Shown one piece after another: positions 8,553 through 17,691 of a stretch of 64,000 nt of DNA. The notes beneath the pieces were generated by a model that saw only the letters and a program-made list of their open reading frames with translations, was not told the DNA's origin and ran no database searches. A program made the position numbers and the translations under genes. The number at the start of each line of letters is the position of its first letter. Position 1 is the stretch's first letter. The DNA lies in the NCBI GenBank assembly GCA_949292785.1, contig CASFBK010000011.1:38889-102888 (forward strand), given 5' to 3'. This DNA is from an uncultured Eubacteriales bacterium (GTDB taxonomy: Bacteria; Bacillota; Clostridia; Lachnospirales; Lachnospiraceae).

Positions 8553-9197
8553 ATGAAAGTAGATAGGAAAGAAACGTTGCGGTATCTGGGCTATCGGGGA
8601 CAGGAACCGGATACGCAGACGGAAAAATTAATAGAAGAAGTAACCGAAGAGTTGGAACGGGGCAGCCTTCCCAAAAGCGTTTATCGGGAATATGATTGCA
8701 ATGTGGTGGGAGATAAGGTGAAGATAGGACCGCTTACGGTAGTTAGCCATCATCTTTCTAAAAATTTGCAGGGATGTGAAAAAGCCGTGATTCTCGCAGC
8801 AACTATCGGAAGATGTGCAGATTTGATGATAAAAAAATATTCTGTTACGAATATGGCAAAGGCAACGGTAGTTCAGGCAGCAGGAGCATCGGCAATCGAG
8901 GTTTATGTGGATGAGGTGGAAGAAGAGGTGCGAAAGAGCGCCAGAGAGCGAGGCTTGTATCTGCGGCCAAGATTTAGTCCGGGATATGGAGATTTTTCAC
9001 TGGATTATCAAAAGGAAGTGTTTTCCATATTAGAATGTGGGAAGCGGATTGGAGTTACCTTAACAGAAGGAAACCTTATGATGCCTACTAAGTCGGTCAC
9101 TGCAATTATCGGACTGACTACACTGATGCATCAGTCCTGTCATCAGAAGACATGCAGCAGTTGTGAAAAGACAGACTGTGAATTTCGAGTAGAATAA
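8553..9197 (+). CDS. Stand-alone B12-dependent methionine synthase activation domain protein
   Basis: 214 residues matching the C-terminal reactivation domain of MetH. The RFSPGYGDFSLDYQ stretch and the LTEGNLMMPTKSVTAIIG stretch correspond to the AdoMet-binding RxSxGY and LTES-like motifs. Its role would be to re-methylate inactive cob(II)alamin on MetH using SAM and an electron donor. The C-terminus has five cysteines (CHQKTCSSCEKTDC), unusual for the domain and possibly metal-binding. It lies 35 bases upstream of metH, which lacks this domain, so the two probably act together. The ribosome site is weak (AGCAGGACAG). Confidence 0.88.
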   Translation: MKVDRKETLRYLGYRGQEPDTQTEKLIEEVTEELERGSLPKSVYREYDCNVVGDKVKIGPLTVVSHHLSKNLQGCEKAVILAATIGRCADLMIKKYSVTNMAKATVVQAAGASAIEVYVDEVEEEVRKSARERGLYLRPRFSPGYGDFSLDYQKEVFSILECGKRIGVTLTEGNLMMPTKSVTAIIGLTTLMHQSCHQKTCSSCEKTDCEFRVE

Positions 9198-9232
9198 AAG
9201 AAAATGAAAAAAAGACAGAATAGAGGAAAAGT

Positions 9233-11617
9233 ATGAGATTCAAAGAACGTTTAGGAAAAGAATTATTATTTTTTGATGGAGCGATGGGAACCATGCTTCA
9301 GGAGCGGGGGCTTCAGACAGGAGAGATTCCGGAATTATGGAATATGACTCATGAAGAGGTAATCCTGGATGTGCATAAGCAGTATTTAGAGGCAGGCTGT
9401 GATATCGTAAAGGCAAATACCTTTGGTATTAATCCCTTTAAAATGGAGTCTACCGGATATACCTGTGAAGAACTGACCAAAAAGGGAATCGAGCTGGTAA
9501 AAAGAGCCATTCAGGAGACTGGAAAAGAGGCATATACCGCATTAGATATCGGCTCATTGGGAAAGCTCTTAGAGCCATTGGGAGAACTGACCTTTGATGA
9601 GGCATACGAGGCATTCAAGCCGGTCTGTATCGCCGGAGAGCAGGCAGGGGCAGATTTGGTTTTGATTGAAACTATGAATGATACTTACGAAATAAAGGCA
9701 GCAGTGCTGGCAGCCAAAGAGAACACCAGCCTTCCTATTGTAGTTACCATGGTGTTTGATGAGGGCGGAAAGCTTCTTACCGGAGCGGATATGGAAGCGG
9801 CAGTTGCCATGTTAGAGGGTCTGCGTGTCGATGCCATAGGGCTGAACTGCGGATTCGGACCGGATGTCATGAAGGAATTCTTACCTAAGTTAAGAGAGGT
9901 ATGTTCTCTTCCTATCGTGGTAAATCCCAATGCGGGACTTCCGGTAGTGGTGGATGGGAAGACCTGTTTCCATGTCGGACCTGAGGAATTTGCGGGAATT
10001 ATGGCAGAAATCGCAGAGGAAGGAATCTCCGTTCTGGGAGGCTGCTGCGGAACCACACCAGCGCATATTAAGGCGCTGGTAGAAAGCTGTAAGGGGAAAA
10101 CACCCCTTGCAATTACCGAAAAAGGACGTTCTGTCGTTTCTTCCTATACCCATGCGGTGGTATTAGACAATCGTCCTAAGATTATTGGAGAACGTATTAA
10201 TCCTACCGGAAAATCCCGGTTAAAACAGGCGTTGCGGGAAAATGATTTAGAATATATTTATAAAGAGGCACTGGCACAGCAGGATATGGGAGCCCATATT
10301 CTGGATGTGAATGTAGGTCTGCCGGAAATCGACGAGGTTTCTATGATGAAGTCAGTTTTGACAGGCTTACAGGGAATTACCGACCTGCCCTTACAGATAG
10401 ATACCTCGGATATGGAGGCAATGGAACAGGGCATGCGCCTTTATAATGGAAAGCCTCTTATTAACTCTGTGAATGGAAAAAAAGAATCCATGGACGCTGT
10501 TTTCCCGCTGGTAGCAAAATATGGTGGAATGGTAGTATGTCTTACGCTGGATGAAAATGGAATTCCGGAAACTGCTGAGGGAAGAATCGAGATTGCAGAG
10601 CGCATAATTGCCGAGGCGGCACGTTACGGTATTCACAAAAAGGATTTATTGATGGATACCTTGTGTATGACGATTAGTACTGGACAGGAGAATGCAAAGA
10701 TTACACTGGATGCACTAGACTATGTCCGTAATACCCTTGGAGTTCATACTACCCTCGGTGTGTCCAATGTTTCCTTTGGTCTGCCCCAGCGAGAACTGGT
10801 AAATACGGCATTTTATACCATTGCGCTGTCCAGGGGATTAAGCGCCGGAATCATTAATCCAAACAGTGAGAAAATGATGGCGGCATATCATTCCTACTGC
10901 GCACTGAATGGCAGTGATACCCAGTGTACGGATTATATTAATCTCTATTCCCAACAGGCAGAAGCACCGAAAAAGACAGCCGATAAAAAAGAAGTGACAT
11001 TATATGATGCGGTAGTGCGGGGACTGATTGACAGTGCTTATCAGGCAGCAAAAAAGGAATTAGAGACCAGAGAACCCTTAGCGGTCATAGATGAAGATTT
11101 GATACCGGCTTTAGATAAGGTGGGACAGGGATTTGAGAAAAAGACGGTATTCTTACCACAGTTGTTAATGAGTGCAGATGCGGCAAAGGCAGGCTTTGAT
11201 GCTATTAAAGAATTCTTAAAAGCAAAGGGAGATGCGTCTGCTTCTAAAGGAACCATTATCGTTGCCACCGTAAAAGGAGACATTCACGATATTGGAAAAA
11301 ATATCGTAAAGGTATTATTAGAGAATTATGGATTTAACGTCATTGACCTTGGAAAAGATGTTCCGCCGGAAACCGTGGTGGAAACGGCAAAGGAAAACGA
11401 CGTGAAGCTGGTAGGGTTAAGTGCCTTAATGACCACTACCGTGGTAAACATGGAAACCACCATTAAAATGTTGAAAGAAGAACTGCCGGAGTGCAAGGTC
11501 ATGGTGGGCGGAGCAGTTCTGACCCAGACCTATGCGGATATGATTGGAGCAGACTTTTATTCCAAGGATGCTATGGGCTCTGTGCGGTATGCCAATGAAT
11601 TATTTGAGAACCTGTAA
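9233..11617 (+). CDS. metH: Cobalamin-dependent methionine synthase lacking the reactivation domain
   Basis: 794 residues against about 1200 for E. coli MetH. Domains in order: homocysteine-binding barrel (1-about 290) with zinc cysteines C206, C271 and C272; pterin/methyltetrahydrofolate-binding barrel (about 300-560); B12 cap helix bundle (about 590-670); and B12-binding Rossmann domain with D683-x-H685-x2-G688. H685 is the expected lower cobalt ligand. The fourth, reactivation, domain is absent and is encoded separately just upstream. The protein transfers methyl from methyltetrahydrofolate to homocysteine; metF at 18.7 kb can supply the folate. Confidence 0.95.
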   Translation: MRFKERLGKELLFFDGAMGTMLQERGLQTGEIPELWNMTHEEVILDVHKQYLEAGCDIVKANTFGINPFKMESTGYTCEELTKKGIELVKRAIQETGKEAYTALDIGSLGKLLEPLGELTFDEAYEAFKPVCIAGEQAGADLVLIETMNDTYEIKAAVLAAKENTSLPIVVTMVFDEGGKLLTGADMEAAVAMLEGLRVDAIGLNCGFGPDVMKEFLPKLREVCSLPIVVNPNAGLPVVVDGKTCFHVGPEEFAGIMAEIAEEGISVLGGCCGTTPAHIKALVESCKGKTPLAITEKGRSVVSSYTHAVVLDNRPKIIGERINPTGKSRLKQALRENDLEYIYKEALAQQDMGAHILDVNVGLPEIDEVSMMKSVLTGLQGITDLPLQIDTSDMEAMEQGMRLYNGKPLINSVNGKKESMDAVFPLVAKYGGMVVCLTLDENGIPETAEGRIEIAERIIAEAARYGIHKKDLLMDTLCMTISTGQENAKITLDALDYVRNTLGVHTTLGVSNVSFGLPQRELVNTAFYTIALSRGLSAGIINPNSEKMMAAYHSYCALNGSDTQCTDYINLYSQQAEAPKKTADKKEVTLYDAVVRGLIDSAYQAAKKELETREPLAVIDEDLIPALDKVGQGFEKKTVFLPQLLMSADAAKAGFDAIKEFLKAKGDASASKGTIIVATVKGDIHDIGKNIVKVLLENYGFNVIDLGKDVPPETVVETAKENDVKLVGLSALMTTTVVNMETTIKMLKEELPECKVMVGGAVLTQTYADMIGADFYSKDAMGSVRYANELFENL

Positions 11618-11654
11618 TCCATAGATATCAGATAAATCTTTGCGGTATCTTAAC

Positions 11655-11684
11655 TTGTAATTGGGTTATCCGGTCAGATATAAT
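11655..11684 (+). promoter_or_regulatory. Promoter for the riboswitch-controlled ATPase
   Basis: TTGTAA, an 18-base spacer, then TATAAT, placed just ahead of the aptamer start at about 11692. Confidence 0.6.
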
Positions 11685-11689
11685 AACAA

Positions 11690-11797
11690 TAGAAAAAGGG
11701 AGTAGCTGGAGCCTCATGGCTTGTGTTTTATCGTCAGTACGATTTTTGCAGCAACAGTAAGAATCCGGTAAACAACGTAAGCAGCGAGACTTTTTCG
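11690..11797 (+). ncRNA. yybP-ykoY manganese riboswitch
   Basis: The conserved parts appear in order: GGGAGTAGC after an A-rich strand (11692-11705), the second conserved loop TCGTCAGTACGA (11731-11742), and the 3' GCGAGACTTTTT (11784-11795). P1 is formed by GAAAAAG (11692-11698) and CTTTTTC (11790-11796). This matches the yybP-ykoY (Mn2+-sensing) class. The 3' strand of P1 is also the 5' arm of the following terminator, so metal-stabilised P1 should block termination and switch the ATPase on. The rest of 11618-11936 is only promoter, terminator and leader. Confidence 0.88.
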
Positions 11798-11836
11798 TGA
11801 CACGAATATGTTACGAGAAAGCCTCGTTGCTTTTTT
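11781..11836 (+). terminator. Riboswitch-controlled intrinsic terminator
   Basis: GCAGCGAG (11781-11788) pairs with CTCGTTGC (11823-11830), and CTTTTTCGT (11790-11798) pairs with ACGAGAAAG (11813-11821), followed by TTTTTT. It shares bases 11790-11796 with riboswitch P1, making the two folds mutually exclusive. Confidence 0.85.
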
Positions 11837-11936
11837 CGTACATAATTTGTAATTATGCAGAAGGGTAGAATGGAAGCAAAACGGAATCGAGCCAGCCTTC
11901 TGATATAGTTACTATGACTTATAAGGAGGAAACAGT

Positions 11937-14423
11937 ATGAACAAGAAAAAGAAAGGACTTTCCACAACGGAAGCTCAGGAAAAGTTAAAGCAGTATGGTT
12001 ATAATGAGCTGACGGAAAAGAAAAAGAAGAGTATTATCATTGTATTTTTATTGCAGTTTAAAGACTTTCTGGTAGGACTTTTGATTGCAGCAGCTATTAT
12101 CTCCATGGTATTGGGAGATATCGAAAGTGCACTGGTAATTTTACTTGTCATTACCATGAATGCGGTTTTGGGAACCGTACAGCAGAAGAAGGCAGAACAG
12201 TCTTTAGAGGGGCTAAAGAAGCTCACCAGCCCCAGAGTAAAGGTAATACGTGATGAGAATGTAACAGTTTTAGAGGGCAGAGAACTGGTACCGGGAGATG
12301 TAGTGTTATTTGAATCGGGAGACGCCCTTTGTGCCGATGGAATTCTGATAGAGGCAGAGGCAGTTACGGTAAATGAAAGTGCTCTGACCGGAGAAAGTGT
12401 GGGGGTAGAGAAGAGTGCAAAGGAAGTAGAAAAGTCCATGGTCTATTCCGGCTGTATCGTCAATACAGGAAGGGGAGAATATGAGGTTATCCGAACCGGA
12501 ATGGATACAGAGGTAGGAAAGATTGCAAATCTGGTTCAGACAGCGGAGGAGAAGAAAACGCCGCTACAGATAAGTCTGGATGATTTTGGAAAGAAGCTTT
12601 CCGTTGTAATTATGGGAATCTGTGCGCTGGTATTCGGCATCAGTGTATGGCAGGGAGAGAAGGTACCGGATGCTTTTTTATTTGCGGTAGCTCTGGCAGT
12701 AGCAGCCATTCCGGAAGCCTTAAGTTCTATTGTAACCATTGTATTAGCGTTTTGTACCAGAAAGATGGCAAAAGAGAATGCCATTGTACGAAAATTAGCC
12801 TCCGTAGAAAGCTTGGGAAGTGTATCGGTCATCTGTACGGATAAGACAGGAACCCTGACCCAGAATAAAATGACAGTAACCGGAAGATTTACCTTTGACT
12901 GTCAGGAAAAGGAAGCATTGATGTATGGAGGTGTGTTATGTAATGATGCGGTGATTGATGGGGAAAAACAAATAGGAGACCCCACAGAAACTGCTTTATT
13001 AGCCTTTGCAGAGAAAAAGGAGCCGGGATTCGTGGAACAGGCAAAAAAGAAGTTTGCAAGAAAATCCTCGATTCCCTTTGATTCTGACCGAAAGCTGATG
13101 ACTGTGTTATGTGAGCAGGAAGAAGCCAATGACTTTATTATTACAAAAGGTGCGGTAGATGTACTGCTTGGCCGTTTGACTTCTGTCTTGGAAAAGGGAC
13201 AGGTAAGACCGATTACACAGAAGGATGTAGAAAAGATTCAGGAGACAAACCGGGGCTTTTCTAAGAAAGGTCTTAGAGTATTAGCATTTGGTGCAGGGAA
13301 GTCTGAAAACGGTCAGATGCGGGAAGAAGATTTGTGCTTCTTAGGATTAATAGCAATGTCTGACCCGCCAAGAGAAGAGTCAAAAGGTGCGGTCACACTC
13401 TGTACTCAGGCTGGAATCCGCACCGTAATGATTACGGGAGACCATCCGGCAACGGCAGCAGCCATCGCAGAAGAAATTGGAATTTTAGAACCGGGAGCAC
13501 AGGAACGGGTACTGACAGGAACGGAATTAGAGCAGTTGAGTGAAGAACAGCTGGTACAAAAGGTAGGAGATACCAGAGTGTATGCCAGAGTTTCTCCGGA
13601 GCATAAGATTCGCATTGTGCGGGCATGGCAGAAGCTTGGTATGATTACGGCAATGACCGGTGATGGTGTCAACGATGCTCCGGCACTGAAGCAGGCAGAT
13701 GTGGGAGTGGCAATGGGTAAATCTGGTACTGAAGCTGCCAAGGAAGCGGCAGATATGATTCTGGCAGATGATAATTTTGCTACCATCGTAAAAGCGGTGG
13801 AAAGTGGAAGAAACATTTACGGTAATATTAAGAAGTCTATCGGATTTCTTTTATCGGGAAATATGGCAGGAATTCTTTGTGTATTGACTGCCTGTCTGGC
13901 GGGAATGTCACTGCCGTTCGCACCGGTGCATTTACTGTTCATTAATCTTTTGACAGACTCCCTGCCGGCTGTAGCGCTTGGAATGGAACCACATTCGAAA
14001 GAGGTAATGAAGGAAAAGCCAAGACCTGCAAAAGAGGGAATATTGACAAAGAATTTTATGGGAAATCTTATGATAGAGGGCATTGTAATTGCGGCAAATA
14101 CGATGGCTGCCTTTGTCTTAGGAGGCGCCAGTGTCTATGCATTTGGTGTGCTTTGTCTGGCAAGGCTTCTGCACGGTTATACCTGCAAAGGAAAACAGCC
14201 GGTGTTAGGCACTGCTAACATGTGGAATAATACGTATATGAATGGTGCGTTTATTGCAGGCTTCTTATTGTTAAATCTGGTTCTGCTGATTCCGGCATTT
14301 GAGGGATTATTCCAGACAACAGGTATTACCGGAATTGGTATTTTAATGATTTATGGTTTCAGCTTGTTGAGCTTTTTGGAAAATCAGCTGATTCGCTGGG
14401 TAAGGGGAAAGATACATAGGTAG
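11937..14423 (+). CDS. P2-type cation-transporting ATPase, predicted Mn2+ (or Ca2+) exporter
   Basis: 828 residues. The actuator motif LTGES, phosphorylation motif DKTGTLT with D302, and hinge motif TGDGVNDAPALKQADVG are all present. The M4 motif is AAIPEAL rather than the PEGLP of many Ca2+ pumps. AAGGAGG precedes ATG 11937. The upstream yybP-ykoY riboswitch argues for manganese, as for the Lactococcus P-type ATPase YoaB under the same riboswitch class. The metal itself is inferred from regulation, not from a diagnostic residue. Confidence 0.92.
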   Translation: MNKKKKGLSTTEAQEKLKQYGYNELTEKKKKSIIIVFLLQFKDFLVGLLIAAAIISMVLGDIESALVILLVITMNAVLGTVQQKKAEQSLEGLKKLTSPRVKVIRDENVTVLEGRELVPGDVVLFESGDALCADGILIEAEAVTVNESALTGESVGVEKSAKEVEKSMVYSGCIVNTGRGEYEVIRTGMDTEVGKIANLVQTAEEKKTPLQISLDDFGKKLSVVIMGICALVFGISVWQGEKVPDAFLFAVALAVAAIPEALSSIVTIVLAFCTRKMAKENAIVRKLASVESLGSVSVICTDKTGTLTQNKMTVTGRFTFDCQEKEALMYGGVLCNDAVIDGEKQIGDPTETALLAFAEKKEPGFVEQAKKKFARKSSIPFDSDRKLMTVLCEQEEANDFIITKGAVDVLLGRLTSVLEKGQVRPITQKDVEKIQETNRGFSKKGLRVLAFGAGKSENGQMREEDLCFLGLIAMSDPPREESKGAVTLCTQAGIRTVMITGDHPATAAAIAEEIGILEPGAQERVLTGTELEQLSEEQLVQKVGDTRVYARVSPEHKIRIVRAWQKLGMITAMTGDGVNDAPALKQADVGVAMGKSGTEAAKEAADMILADDNFATIVKAVESGRNIYGNIKKSIGFLLSGNMAGILCVLTACLAGMSLPFAPVHLLFINLLTDSLPAVALGMEPHSKEVMKEKPRPAKEGILTKNFMGNLMIEGIVIAANTMAAFVLGGASVYAFGVLCLARLLHGYTCKGKQPVLGTANMWNNTYMNGAFIAGFLLLNLVLLIPAFEGLFQTTGITGIGILMIYGFSLLSFLENQLIRWVRGKIHR

Positions 14424-14440
14424 CCCGGAAAAGAACCATC

Positions 14441-14486
14441 CAGTCCCTTCTGAATATATTATATAGTAATAGAACAGAAGGGATTG
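14441..14486 (+). promoter_or_regulatory. Hairpin covering the ribosome site of the next gene
   Basis: CAGTCCCTTCTG (14441-14452) pairs with CAGAAGGGATTG (14475-14486) with one G-T pair. The 3' arm contains the only Shine-Dalgarno-like sequence before the TTG start at 14494. No T run follows, so it looks more like translational control than a terminator. Confidence 0.5.
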
Positions 14487-14493
14487 AATTGAT

Positions 14494-15390
14494 TTGAATA
14501 TAGAATATATTATTTGTGGATGTATCGTACTGGTGCTTTTGCTGCTGATTCTTATTTGCTGTCTTCGGTGCCATCGTCATAAAAAAGCAAAATGCAGGGT
14601 AAAGTGCAGAAGTGATGAAGAAAAGCTAAGAGATATCAATAGTGCCTTAAAAGGCTTTGGATTTGCTTATGATATATCAAAAGACATTTTTTATTCGTTA
14701 GAGGATGCCTGGCAAAGAAAGATGGGATATGGAAAAATATATGACGAGATGGCGCCATCCATGAACATGGTCATTGACTGCGAGCCCATTTATTTTGAAT
14801 ATGACGACCGCCTTTTTATGATTGAATTATGGAAAGGGCAATATGGAATTACCACAGGCGCCGAGGTCGGAATCTATACGGCAGCAATGCAGGATAAAGA
14901 ACCGGATAAAGTATTTTACCATGCGGCATCGGAGGAAGACCGGCTGCTTATGAATATTACCCTTTGGAAAAATGGGAAGAAGCTGTTTCAAAGAGGAAAG
15001 ATTCACTGGTGGCTTACGGGATTTCGGTTGGGAGAGTTTTCCTATCCGGGCGAACTGATGCTGGAGGTTTCCATTAGTTTTACCGAGCCGGAGATGTTAG
15101 ATGCTTTTGTGAGGGGATGTTACCGGGCAGGATATTTGCCGGATAATCTGCATATCTGGTGTAATCGGGTAGAATTTTGCTTTGCCACGCCAAAGACAAA
15201 ACAGCCTGTAAAGAGAAAATGCCGAAAACGGATAGCACAGTGGCAGAACCGCCATAATTGCAGACTCTATTGCAGAGTCACAAGATGCTTTGAACGAACC
15301 ATTGATAAGCTGGACTATCTGATGCAGGCATATCCAAGAGTCTTCCATATGATTTTAAAATTGGGAAGAATCGGGTCAGGTAGAAAATGA
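14494..15390 (+). CDS. DUF4474-like membrane-anchored protein
   Basis: 298 residues starting at TTG 14494, the first start after the GAAGGG site. One membrane segment (about residues 4-24) is followed by a basic stretch and a soluble domain with FYSLEDAWQRKMGYG, YDEMAPSMNMVIDCEPIYF and IELWKGQYGITTGAE, a pattern I associate with DUF4474. Function unknown. The last four bases overlap the next gene (ATGA), so it is likely coupled to the phosphoesterase. The C-terminal 60 residues are Arg/Cys/Lys-rich. Confidence 0.75.
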   Translation: MNIEYIICGCIVLVLLLLILICCLRCHRHKKAKCRVKCRSDEEKLRDINSALKGFGFAYDISKDIFYSLEDAWQRKMGYGKIYDEMAPSMNMVIDCEPIYFEYDDRLFMIELWKGQYGITTGAEVGIYTAAMQDKEPDKVFYHAASEEDRLLMNITLWKNGKKLFQRGKIHWWLTGFRLGEFSYPGELMLEVSISFTEPEMLDAFVRGCYRAGYLPDNLHIWCNRVEFCFATPKTKQPVKRKCRKRIAQWQNRHNCRLYCRVTRCFERTIDKLDYLMQAYPRVFHMILKLGRIGSGRK

Positions 15391-16277
15391 ATCGTACTTT
15401 TCGAAAATTAGAGAAAGCCTATGAAAATGCCCAATGTATTCCAATTCATCCGGAAAGCCGTATGGTTTTTATGAGCGATTGTCACCGGGGAGTTGGAAAC
15501 TGGGGCGATAATTTTCAACCAAATCAAAATCTATTTTTTGCGGCATTACAGTACTATCACAGGCGGAGGTTCACATATATTGAATTGGGAGACGGTGATG
15601 AATTGTGGGAGAACCGAAAGCTGAAAGAAATTATACAGATACACAGCAATCAATTCTGGATTATGTCAGAAATGTATCGGGAAAATCGTTTTTATATGAT
15701 ATATGGAAATCATGACCGGAAAAAGGGGAAAGACCGATTCTTTGGAAAAATATGTAACACCTACTATTGTGAGAGCGAAGGCACGGAACGGGATTTATTT
15801 CCGGATATGAAGGTGCAGGAAGCTATCCGGCTGAAGGATTGTTGTGATGGACAGGAAATATTTCTGGTTCATGGACATCAGGGGGATTTGTGGAACGATA
15901 CCCTGTGGAAGTTATCTCGTTTTCTGGTAAGGTATGTTTGGCGGCGATTGGAATTGGCAGGCTGTAATGATCCCACCAGTACGGCGAAGAACTACCATAA
16001 GAAAGAAAAGACAGAAAAAAAACTGGCACATTGGGCAGAGGAGAACAAGAAGATTCTGATTGCGGGACACACCCATCGACCGGTGTTTCCAAAGCCGGGA
16101 AAGGGCTATTATTTCAATGACGGATGCTGTGTCCATCCCAGATGCATTACTGCCATAGAACTAGAGCGGGGAGCATTGACTTTGGTAAAATGGAGTATGG
16201 AAGTGCGGGAAGATAATTTGGTCTATATTGGAAGGCAGGTATTAGAAGGACCGGTTTCCATCAAGGAATATCGGTGA
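15387..16277 (+). CDS. Calcineurin-like metallophosphoesterase
   Basis: 296 residues with the full metallophosphoesterase motif set: MSDCHRG, GDGDEL (in place of GDxxD), YGNHDRK, a VHGHQGD histidine motif and AGHTHRP near residue 228. The layout resembles UDP-diacylglucosamine pyrophosphatase LpxH-like enzymes, but a Gram-positive host does not need LpxH, so the substrate is unknown. It overlaps the upstream DUF4474-like gene, suggesting a joint envelope or phospholipid-related role (inference). Confidence 0.85.
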   Translation: MNRTFRKLEKAYENAQCIPIHPESRMVFMSDCHRGVGNWGDNFQPNQNLFFAALQYYHRRRFTYIELGDGDELWENRKLKEIIQIHSNQFWIMSEMYRENRFYMIYGNHDRKKGKDRFFGKICNTYYCESEGTERDLFPDMKVQEAIRLKDCCDGQEIFLVHGHQGDLWNDTLWKLSRFLVRYVWRRLELAGCNDPTSTAKNYHKKEKTEKKLAHWAEENKKILIAGHTHRPVFPKPGKGYYFNDGCCVHPRCITAIELERGALTLVKWSMEVREDNLVYIGRQVLEGPVSIKEYR

Positions 16278-16394
16278 ACTTTTTGTGAAATAAGAAAAAA
16301 TTAAGAAATTTTAGAAGAAAAAATGAAGGTTTGCCTGCCATAATAGAACCATAACAAGGGTGACGGTGTTATAAAGAAAGCAGGGGTGCTATAT

Positions 16395-17018
16395 ATGAAA
16401 ATAACAAATGAGAATTTAGCAGTGCAATTACAGCTTCATAATGAAAAGGCAATGGATTTTCTGGTGAATGAGTATAGTATATATCTGATATCCATTATAA
16501 GAAAACATCTTTTTACACTTCCACATCTACAGCTGGAATGTCTGGTGGAAACATTACTGACCATATGGAAGCATATGGATGCGTATGAGAAGAGCAATGA
16601 GTTTGAAAACTGGATTGGTTCGGTAGCAAGATATTGCTGTCTGGAATTTTTAAAGAAGCATCAGCAGGAAGCGACTATCGCATGGCTGATTGAAAAGGAA
16701 ATTGCAGAAGAACGGGAAGTTATGATAAACAGCTTAGAAGAAGAACAGCAGGAGTTATTCTATCGCTTTTATATAGGAGAAACATTGAAAAAGGGAAGCG
16801 ACGAATATCAGAAATACTTATACCATAATATGTATGAATTGTTAAATGAAATTGATACGGATATCTGCGAATATGAAAAAGAGCCTTTGCCAGCAGCGGC
16901 GCAGGAACAGGTATTGCGAAAGGTTCAAAGCTATATTGGGAAAAAACGTGGAATTTCCTGGAAGAAGAACATGGATATTCTATTTCGCTGGGGCGAGCGA
17001 AAGCAGGTAGTAATTTAA
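16395..17018 (+). CDS. Sigma-70 region 2-like protein without a recognisable region 4
   Basis: 207 residues from ATG 16395, with AGGGGTG six bases upstream (a GTG at 16386 lies in that site). The first 95 residues resemble ECF sigma region 2 (NEYSIYLISIIRKHL, ETLLTIWKHMDAY, FENWIGSVARYCCLEFLKKH). The normal helix-turn-helix of region 4 is replaced by an acidic linker and a basic tail. It could be a degenerate sigma factor or an anti-sigma partner-type protein. No target gene is evident next to it, and a terminator follows. Confidence 0.7.
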   Translation: MKITNENLAVQLQLHNEKAMDFLVNEYSIYLISIIRKHLFTLPHLQLECLVETLLTIWKHMDAYEKSNEFENWIGSVARYCCLEFLKKHQQEATIAWLIEKEIAEEREVMINSLEEEQQELFYRFYIGETLKKGSDEYQKYLYHNMYELLNEIDTDICEYEKEPLPAAAQEQVLRKVQSYIGKKRGISWKKNMDILFRWGERKQVVI

Positions 17019-17032
17019 TATAGTGTTATAAG

Positions 17033-17080
17033 AAAAGGGAATTCTTAAAGTCTGATCAAGACGGAAAGAATTCCCTTTTA
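17033..17080. terminator. Terminator between convergent genes
   Basis: AAAAGGGAATTCTT (17033-17046) pairs with AAGAATTCCCTTTT (17067-17080), a 14-bp stem whose ends give a T run on both strands. Confidence 0.88.
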
Positions 17081-17116
17081 TGTAAAGGTTAGTGGAAAAT
17101 CTGCGAAACATTGCCG

Positions 17117-17533
17117 CTAGCTGCTTTGAACGGAATAGAGTTTATCCCGAAAAGCGCACATAATATCACGTCTGGTAATAATACCGATAAATTTATTTCG
17201 GTCATCTACCACCGGAACGAAGTTTTGATTGATGATTCGGTCAAAGAGTACATCAAAGGAAATATCAATGCGGACTGCCGGATTCCAGTCTTCCCGCATA
17301 ATATCCCGGATAAAAATATGTTCCATCGTCTTACGGTCGCATTCCGGGTAATTTGTCAGATACCAGAGGAAATCTCCCTCACTGATACAGCCCACGTAAT
17401 CACCGGTGTCCGTAATCACAGGGATGGCGGTATAGCCGTGGGCTTTCATTTTTTCCAATCCCTGACGCAATGTATTTTCCGCATATAGATAAGATACTGT
17501 GTTCTTACTTTTTAATAAAGAAATAATATTCAT
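17117..17533 (-). CDS. Two-CBS-domain protein
   Basis: 138 residues made almost entirely of a CBS pair (about 8-60 and 78-130), with GYTAIPVITDTGDYVGCISEGD and FVPVVDDRNKFIGIITRRD-type halves, each quoted region being a normal CBS nucleotide pocket. Such stand-alone proteins usually bind adenine nucleotides and regulate partners. AGAAGGTAA precedes ATG on the minus strand. There is no attached enzyme domain, and the partner is not identifiable from neighbours. Confidence 0.88.
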   Translation of the reverse strand: MNIISLLKSKNTVSYLYAENTLRQGLEKMKAHGYTAIPVITDTGDYVGCISEGDFLWYLTNYPECDRKTMEHIFIRDIMREDWNPAVRIDISFDVLFDRIINQNFVPVVDDRNKFIGIITRRDIMCAFRDKLYSVQSS

Positions 17534-17691
17534 AGTAGTTACCTTCTTTCATCTATTTGAGTATACCATCTTTTCGTACAAAAAAACAGAAAATTATTAT
17601 GAAGAAAGTATGAAAAATAATAAAAACATGATATACTAAGGAGGCGATTGCTGAAAAGTATGTTACAAAGAAAAAAGAGAAGGAAAGTATT

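Noticed and set aside
17111-17488. Plus-strand 125-residue frame
   Set aside because: It is antisense to the CBS protein gene, which has clear motifs and a ribosome site.
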